Below, piece by piece: positions 6,968-9,473 of a DNA stretch of 9,473 bases. Numbering within the stretch: the stretch's first letter is position 1; every line of letters starts with the position of its first letter. The notes under the pieces are model-generated. The model ran no database searches. It saw only the letters and a program-made list of their open reading frames with translations, and was not told the DNA's origin. A program made the translations under genes and the position numbers. The DNA is from AC2028 sp002373595 (lineage in GTDB: Bacteria > Bacillota > Clostridia > Lachnospirales > Lachnospiraceae), in the NCBI GenBank assembly GCA_946616365.1, contig CAMOIX010000048.1:1-9473 (forward strand), read 5' to 3'.

Positions 6968-7459
6968 ATGAGCACTGTTAATGAATCGGTTAAGTCATAC
7001 CTGGAAGAAAGAGGCTACGGAGACAGACTTGCCGTACATGCCGAGATCATAGATACAGTCGAGCATGCGGCGCAGCAGATTGGCTGCAGCGAAGCGGAGA
7101 TTGCCAAGACACTTTCATTTATGGTAGAGGATAAGCCCGTCATCATCGTTATGGCAGGCGACGGCCGCGTGAACAGTTCCAAGTTCAAAGCAGTCTTTCA
7201 CTGCAAGCCGAGCATGATCCCCAGGGAGAGAGTTGAGGAACTCACCGGATTTAAGCCCGGCGGTGTATGTCCCTTCGGTATCCCTGATGGCGTACCGGTA
7301 TGGATGGACATCTCGATGAAGAGATTCGAATATGTTCATCCCGCAGGCGGCACCGAGTATACTTCCGTCAAGCTCACTCCCGATGAACTCGAGAAAGTAA
7401 GCGGCGCTATCGGCTGGTGCGATGTCTGCAAAGGCTGGGAAGAGGGAGAAACTGTATGA
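6968..7459 (+). CDS. YbaK/EbsC family aminoacyl-tRNA deacylase-like protein
   Basis: This 163-residue protein matches the single-domain YbaK/EbsC fold. Lys47 in AKTLSFMV corresponds to the conserved lysine of the editing site, followed by the hydrophobic core strand KPVIIVMAGD, the GGVCPFGIP loop (98-106, usually GGxxPFG), and the HPAGGTEYTSVKL strand near the end. Members of this family hydrolyse wrongly charged aminoacyl-tRNAs in trans, for example Cys-tRNA(Pro) for YbaK or Ala-tRNA(Pro) for ProX-type proteins. Which tRNA is used cannot be told from the sequence. The ATG at 6968 is preceded by AAGGAG at 6957-6962, which overlaps the stop codon of the previous gene. The stop overlaps the start of the lipoprotein gene by 4 bp, indicating translational coupling. 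Confidence 0.9.
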   Translation: MSTVNESVKSYLEERGYGDRLAVHAEIIDTVEHAAQQIGCSEAEIAKTLSFMVEDKPVIIVMAGDGRVNSSKFKAVFHCKPSMIPRERVEELTGFKPGGVCPFGIPDGVPVWMDISMKRFEYVHPAGGTEYTSVKLTPDELEKVSGAIGWCDVCKGWEEGETV

Positions 7460-8019
7460 GAAAGGGATTTATACGCAAAGTATTGATCCCCGTCATCGCA
7501 GGTATGATGTTGTTCGCGCTGAGTGCGTGTGGATCATCGGCATCTGCTCCCGAGTACATCTTCATGGCCGCCAGAGACAACGGCTTCGTAGCAGCGTATC
7601 GCGGGTATTTCAGCATAGACGGAAATGAGTTTTCCGTGCTCTCAAAGAGGAAATATGAGAAGTGGTCCTACGGTGATGAACCGAACTACGCATCTGTCCC
7701 TGTAAGGATAGACTCTCTGGATGTGGAAGCTGCGACCCCTGATCCGAGTGAATGGAAATATGATCAGAATAAGTACGATGACTATGTTATTGATCCCAAG
7801 CCGCTTAGTGAAGATATTAAGAGGATGGGTGTGTCACTCACCGGAAATATATACATAGAGATCACTTCGTTCTACGACATCCGCATCATCGAAGTTACGG
7901 ATGAGGATGACCACACTGAGAATCACAGCCACTTCGCTATCTTCCGCGGCGACACTATGCTCGTCATCCCCAACGATGTTGACCTGAACGGGATAAGAAC
8001 GGTTAAGGTGAGGAGATAA
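7456..8019 (+). CDS. Small lipoprotein of unknown function
   Basis: The ATG at 7456 shares ATGA with the stop of the YbaK-like gene and gives a standard lipoprotein signal: basic MRKGFIRK, a hydrophobic stretch (9-22), and the lipobox LSAC with the lipidated cysteine at residue 25. A longer frame starting at 7417 is unlikely because it would put 13 extra residues before the signal. GAGGGAG at 7442-7448 can serve as ribosome site. The mature part of about 163 residues is acidic and rich in Tyr, Asp and Ile, with beta-strand-like runs (NIYIEITSFYDIRIIEV, HFAIFRGDTMLVIP) and an Asp/His-rich DEDDHTENHSH stretch that could bind metal. I recognise no domain. It should sit on the outer face of the membrane. 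It is the last gene before the terminator at 8042. Confidence 0.85.
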   Translation: MRKGFIRKVLIPVIAGMMLFALSACGSSASAPEYIFMAARDNGFVAAYRGYFSIDGNEFSVLSKRKYEKWSYGDEPNYASVPVRIDSLDVEAATPDPSEWKYDQNKYDDYVIDPKPLSEDIKRMGVSLTGNIYIEITSFYDIRIIEVTDEDDHTENHSHFAIFRGDTMLVIPNDVDLNGIRTVKVRR

Positions 8020-8041
8020 GAGAAATTTTTTAGGATATGTA

Positions 8042-8070
8042 AAACGGCGGGGATCAAATCCCCGCCGTTT
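8042..8070. terminator. Perfect 13-bp hairpin terminator, probably bidirectional
   Basis: AAACGGCGGGGAT (8042-8054) pairs perfectly with ATCCCCGCCGTTT (8058-8070) across a CAA loop. Short T runs at the ends suit both directions: TTTGTTAT on plus and TTTTAC on minus. It lies between the convergent lipoprotein gene (stop 8019) and the Rpn relic (stop 8082), so it can end both transcripts. Confidence 0.88.
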
Positions 8071-8081
8071 GTTATAGCTGT

Positions 8082-8267
8082 TTATTCAGAAGGTGTATTC
8101 TTTCGAATCAGACGTCTTATCTCATCTACCGGCATACCGGTAAGTCTGGATACATCTTCCTCACTGTTGCCGTTTTCAATCAGTTTGCTGATTATTGAAG
8201 CTTGTCCTTCATCCAATCCCCTATGATACTCATGTATGATCGGAAGATCTATTACCTTTCCACCCAT
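8082..8267 (-). CDS. Possible free-standing C-terminal Rpn tail peptide (61 aa)
   Basis: Within the Rpn relic the ATG at 8267 (MGGKVIDLP) follows AGGTG at 8273-8277 and opens a 61-residue frame ending at 8082. An upstream promoter-like pair at 8341-8369 could drive it. Two earlier in-frame ATGs exist: 8342 overlaps the promoter's -10 box, and 8306 lacks a ribosome site, so 8267 is preferred. The frame is open as far up as 8369. In some Rpn genes a short C-terminal product made from an internal start inhibits the full nuclease; this peptide covers the comparable region. Whether it is made, or is only debris, cannot be decided here. Confidence 0.4.
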   Translation of the reverse strand: MGGKVIDLPIIHEYHRGLDEGQASIISKLIENGNSEEDVSRLTGMPVDEIRRLIRKNTPSE

Positions 8268-8340
8268 AAAATCACCTACTTTCTGCTGTATGGTTTTATG
8301 TTTCATGGTTAATTTGTGTAGTACTTTGTAAGTCAGATTC

Positions 8341-8369
8341 ATTATAACACCGCAGGAAAATGAAGACAA
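8341..8369 (-). promoter_or_regulatory. Promoter-like sequence inside the Rpn relic
   Basis: On the minus strand TTGTCT (8369 to 8364) and TATAAT (8346 to 8341) are 17 bp apart, next to the break in the Rpn gene. It could transcribe the C-terminal tail peptide with a leader of about 65 nt. The -35 matches four of six positions. Chance occurrence in AT-rich coding sequence is possible. Confidence 0.4.
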
Positions 8370-8567
8370 TTCAGAAACGGAATCAAAAGATCGTCACACT
8401 CCATTTCCATTGTTCGGAAAGCGTCATCGTACGCAATATCCGAGTACAAAAAGTCTTCGGCAAAAGTTTCTTTGGCCATAGGCAATCCTCCTATATGATA
8501 TTTTGGTATAGTCTTCGTTCGGAAACAGGGAGCGAATGCTCAAGATGATTCCTGAATGATGAAATGG

Positions 8568-8596
8568 ATTATAGCACTTTGGAGGAGCCATGTAAA
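8568..8596 (-). promoter_or_regulatory. Promoter of the Rpn-type pseudogene
   Basis: TTTACA (8596 to 8591) and TATAAT (8573 to 8568) on the minus strand are separated by 17 bp, matching five and six of six consensus positions. The start would be near 8561, about 80 nt before the ATG at 8479. The gene's own promoter and ribosome site thus survive although the coding sequence is broken. Confidence 0.65.
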
Positions 8597-8618
8597 ATAG
8601 AAATAATCACGAAACGTG

Positions 8619-9017
8619 TTAAAGCATCCCCACCTTTTGCATAAGCGCTTCCTGAAGTACCTGAGAGAAGTTTATATTCTGGGAAGTTGCTATTTCATTA
8701 AGCCATTCAGGTATAGTCAGCGTTTTCTTAACAGCTTTAGTATTATGCTTTCTTCTATATTCGGAGAGATCGAATTCAATCAGACATGCAAAATCATTGT
8801 CTTCGACAGTAACACCCGTGGGCGCAGATGCAGATGGAAGGTCTTCTTTATTCCTTAACCTCTCATCGATACATAATCCGATAGCATCTGAAGCCATTTC
8901 ATATGCTTCATCAAGAGTCTCTCCCTGAGTCAGACACTCAGGGAAATCGGGGAAAGATATCCAATATCCTTTCTTTTTATCTTTGTGAAAAACTGCAGGA
9001 TAGAAATATTTGTTCAT
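8619..9017 (-). CDS. hicB: HicB family antitoxin
   Basis: This 132-residue protein has the two-part layout of long HicB antitoxins. Residues 1-60 form the HicB-like fold (YPAVFHKDKKKGYWISFPDF with PECLTQGETLDEA), which caps the toxin. Residues 97-130 form a ribbon-helix-helix DNA-binding end (KKTLTIPEWLNEIATSQNIN then FSQVLQEAL). The family binds and neutralises HicA and represses its own operon. The start at 9017 follows GGAGGAG (9023-9029), which lies inside the last codons of hicA, only 2 bp after that gene's stop, so translation should be coupled. The likely DNA target is the paired palindrome upstream of hicA. A weak hairpin (CACG/CGTG, 8608-8618) followed by T-rich sequence is the only terminator candidate after it. 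Confidence 0.93.
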   Translation of the reverse strand: MNKYFYPAVFHKDKKKGYWISFPDFPECLTQGETLDEAYEMASDAIGLCIDERLRNKEDLPSASAPTGVTVEDNDFACLIEFDLSEYRRKHNTKAVKKTLTIPEWLNEIATSQNINFSQVLQEALMQKVGML

Positions 9018-9019
9018 AC

Positions 9020-9211
9020 CTACTCCTCCAATCCGGCTTGTTTTAAGATTGCTTTTTCCAAACCAATCTTCAGATCCTTGCTATGATATGGAACTATTAT
9101 CGTTATGTTTTTCTCGCTGTTAACCAATTTGACGTGAGATCCGTTTTGAGAAACTACATCAAAACCGTTCTTCTTAAGCTTCTTTATCATTTCTCTGGAT
9201 GTCAAAGGCAT
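9020..9211 (-). CDS. hicA: HicA family toxin (mRNA interferase)
   Basis: The 63-residue protein is of standard HicA length and has a double-stranded-RNA-binding-like fold: MIKKLKKNGFDVVSQNGSHV with the catalytic histidine His26 in GSHVKL, then the strand ITIIVPYHSKDL, and the helix GLEKAILKQAGLEE. HicA cleaves mRNA and stops growth until HicB binds it. All key positions are present, so it appears functional. The ATG at 9211 has a very strong GGAGGTGG ribosome site (9218-9225). That site is overlapped by the start region of the nearest promoter, so only transcripts from further upstream would carry it whole. It is the first gene of a two-gene unit with hicB, in the usual toxin-first order. Confidence 0.93.
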   Translation of the reverse strand: MPLTSREMIKKLKKNGFDVVSQNGSHVKLVNSEKNITIIVPYHSKDLKIGLEKAILKQAGLEE

Positions 9212-9225
9212 ATAGATCCACCTCC

Positions 9226-9254
9226 ATCATATACGTATCAATACGTATTGTCAA
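9226..9254 (-). promoter_or_regulatory. Proximal hicAB promoter
   Basis: A perfect -35 TTGACA (9254 to 9249), a 17-bp spacer and TATGAT (9231 to 9226) form one of the best sigma-A-type matches in the window. Transcription should begin about 9217-9221, only some 8 nt before the hicA ATG and within or past its GGAGGTGG site. Such a transcript should translate hicA poorly but keep the hicB site intact. Confidence 0.78.
9231..9248. promoter_or_regulatory. Likely HicB operator: two 8-bp palindromes in the promoter spacer
   Basis: ATACGTAT occurs twice (9231-9238 and 9241-9248), 10 bp apart centre to centre, filling the gap between -35 and -10. Each copy is a perfect palindrome, and the spacing equals one helical turn. 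This is what a ribbon-helix-helix repressor such as HicB would need to bind as two dimers on one face and block the promoter. Confidence 0.72.
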
Positions 9255-9326
9255 ATACCCATCAATTTGTCTTTTATCCTTTGAAAAAATGAGCGATCGC
9301 TCGGATTCTTTCTGAAATATGTTCCG

Positions 9327-9355
9327 ATTCTATCACAGAGATTATAAAGTGTAAA
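9327..9355 (-). promoter_or_regulatory. Distal hicAB promoter candidate
   Basis: TTTACA (9355 to 9350) and TAGAAT (9332 to 9327) on the minus strand are 17 bp apart, and TGA just before the -10 box gives an extended -10. A start near 9320 would produce a leader of about 110 nt containing the complete hicA ribosome site. The leader also holds the 12-bp palindrome GAGCGATCGCTC (9291-9302) followed on this strand by ATTTTTTC. Confidence 0.55.
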
Positions 9356-9395
9356 GAATAAGAGGCGTATAGATTTAGATTAGCACTATGTCGAT

Positions 9396-9425
9396 TTGAC
9401 TTGTATAAATTTTTGAGAATATAAT
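9396..9425 (+). promoter_or_regulatory. Rightward promoter candidate at the window end
   Basis: TTGACT (9396-9401) and TATAAT (9420-9425) are separated by 18 bp and point out of the window, divergent from hicAB. The downstream sequence has an inverted repeat, GTTTCA (9439-9444) and TGAAAC (9451-9456). The last three bases are ATG, but no ribosome site precedes them, so I do not call a gene. Confidence 0.5.
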
Positions 9426-9473
9426 CCCATCTTTGACAGTTTCAAAAGAGTGAAACCGCAGCAAACCCAAATG

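Larger units (their letters stand above)
8082..8479 (-). pseudogene. Broken Rpn / PD-(D/E)XK nuclease family transposase gene with its middle deleted
   Basis: Two pieces of one gene remain. The 5' piece (8479 to 8342, 45 codons) begins MAKETFAEDFLYSDIAYDDA after a perfect AGGAGG site (8487-8492) and continues FRTMEMECDDLLIPFLN, which resembles the start of Rpn-type proteins common in Clostridia (from memory). It then loses the expected sequence and stops at TAA. The 3' piece, in another frame, resembles the family tail: LTYKVLHKLTMKHKTIQQKV, then VGDFMGGKVIDLP, then the helical LDEGQASIISKLIENGNSEE segment and a short helix-turn-helix-like end (VSRLTGMPVDEIRRL). Intact members are roughly 250-330 residues. 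Here about half or more is gone, including the D/E-x-K catalytic core, so nuclease activity is not expected. Rpn proteins are recombination-promoting nucleases, some with anti-phage roles. The break lies near 8340-8370. Transcription would come from the promoter at 8568-8596. Confidence 0.78.

Noticed and set aside
8360..8548. 62-codon plus-strand frame
   Set aside because: It is antisense to the Rpn relic, whose minus-strand translation has a perfect AGGAGG site and family resemblance.
8608..8618. Hairpin CACG-TTT-CGTG after hicB with T-rich flank
   Set aside because: The stem is only 4 bp and the T run is interrupted, so it is too weak to call a terminator with confidence.
8616..8858. 80-codon plus-strand frame opposite hicB
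   Set aside because: The minus-strand HicB protein is clearly real, and this frame has no ribosome site or recognisable protein.
9083..9292. 69-codon plus-strand frame crossing hicA and its promoter
   Set aside because: It is mostly antisense to hicA and runs through the operator and promoter; nothing supports translation.
9293..9300. GCGATCGC, the cyanobacterial HIP1 octamer
   Set aside because: It occurs once, as the core of a longer palindrome, and everything else points to a Gram-positive anaerobe rather than a cyanobacterium.
1..9473. CRISPR array, tRNA, rRNA or complete insertion sequence
   Set aside because: No regularly spaced repeats, tRNA-like folds, rRNA sequence or terminal inverted repeats around a transposase were seen; the only mobile-type gene is the Rpn relic.

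Overview
The window looks like a chromosomal stretch from a Gram-positive, anaerobic Clostridia-type bacterium, most likely a gut or rumen Lachnospiraceae/Oscillospiraceae relative. This rests on family resemblance recognised by eye. Support comes from strong AGGAGG-type ribosome sites, sigma-A-like promoters (TTGACA/TATAAT, 17-bp spacing), a ferredoxin-type aldo/keto reductase, a YhfC-type membrane protease and an Rpn-type nuclease relic. No rRNA, tRNA, CRISPR array or complete insertion sequence was seen. No stretch longer than 300 bases lacks a gene or gene relic.

Layout. (1) 2-496 (+) is the C-terminal part of a protein ending in a MutT/Nudix domain; its true start lies outside the window. 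It is followed by a YhfC-family intramembrane metalloprotease (532-1371, +). (2) 1386-2336 (-) is an unrecognised six-helix membrane protein that converges on the protease gene. (3) A divergent promoter region (about 2375-2447) serves that gene on one side. On the other it serves a 698-residue fusion of a cellobiose-type PTS EIIC domain to a c-di-GMP phosphodiesterase (EAL) domain (2508-4604, +). This fusion is the most distinctive gene here. (4) A closely spaced run on + follows: an aldo/keto reductase with two 4Fe-4S motifs (4654-5790), a zinc-ribbon/transmembrane protein with four Ltp-like repeats (5822-6958), a YbaK/EbsC-type tRNA-editing protein (6968-7459), and a small lipoprotein (7456-8019) overlapping it by 4 bp. 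The run ends at a perfect 13-bp hairpin terminator (8042-8070). No terminator was seen between 4604 and 8019, so one transcript from the 2442 promoter could cover everything.

(5) The right end is accessory and transcribed on -: a hicA-hicB toxin-antitoxin pair (9211 to 8619) and a broken Rpn/PD-(D/E)XK nuclease gene (8479 to 8082). The nuclease keeps its start, promoter and C-terminal tail but has lost its catalytic middle. Upstream of hicA two promoters can be read. The proximal one carries two copies of an 8-bp palindrome in its spacer (a likely HicB operator), and it is so close to hicA that its transcript should lack most of the hicA ribosome site.

How the genes work together: the EIIC-EAL protein probably links sugar sensing or binding at the membrane to c-di-GMP breakdown; no EIIA or EIIB partner is encoded here. 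The right end reads as a small defence/mobile island. I see no evidence that the window forms one single new system. The best candidates for follow-up are the EIIC-EAL fusion, the zinc-ribbon/Ltp protein and the hicAB promoter arrangement.
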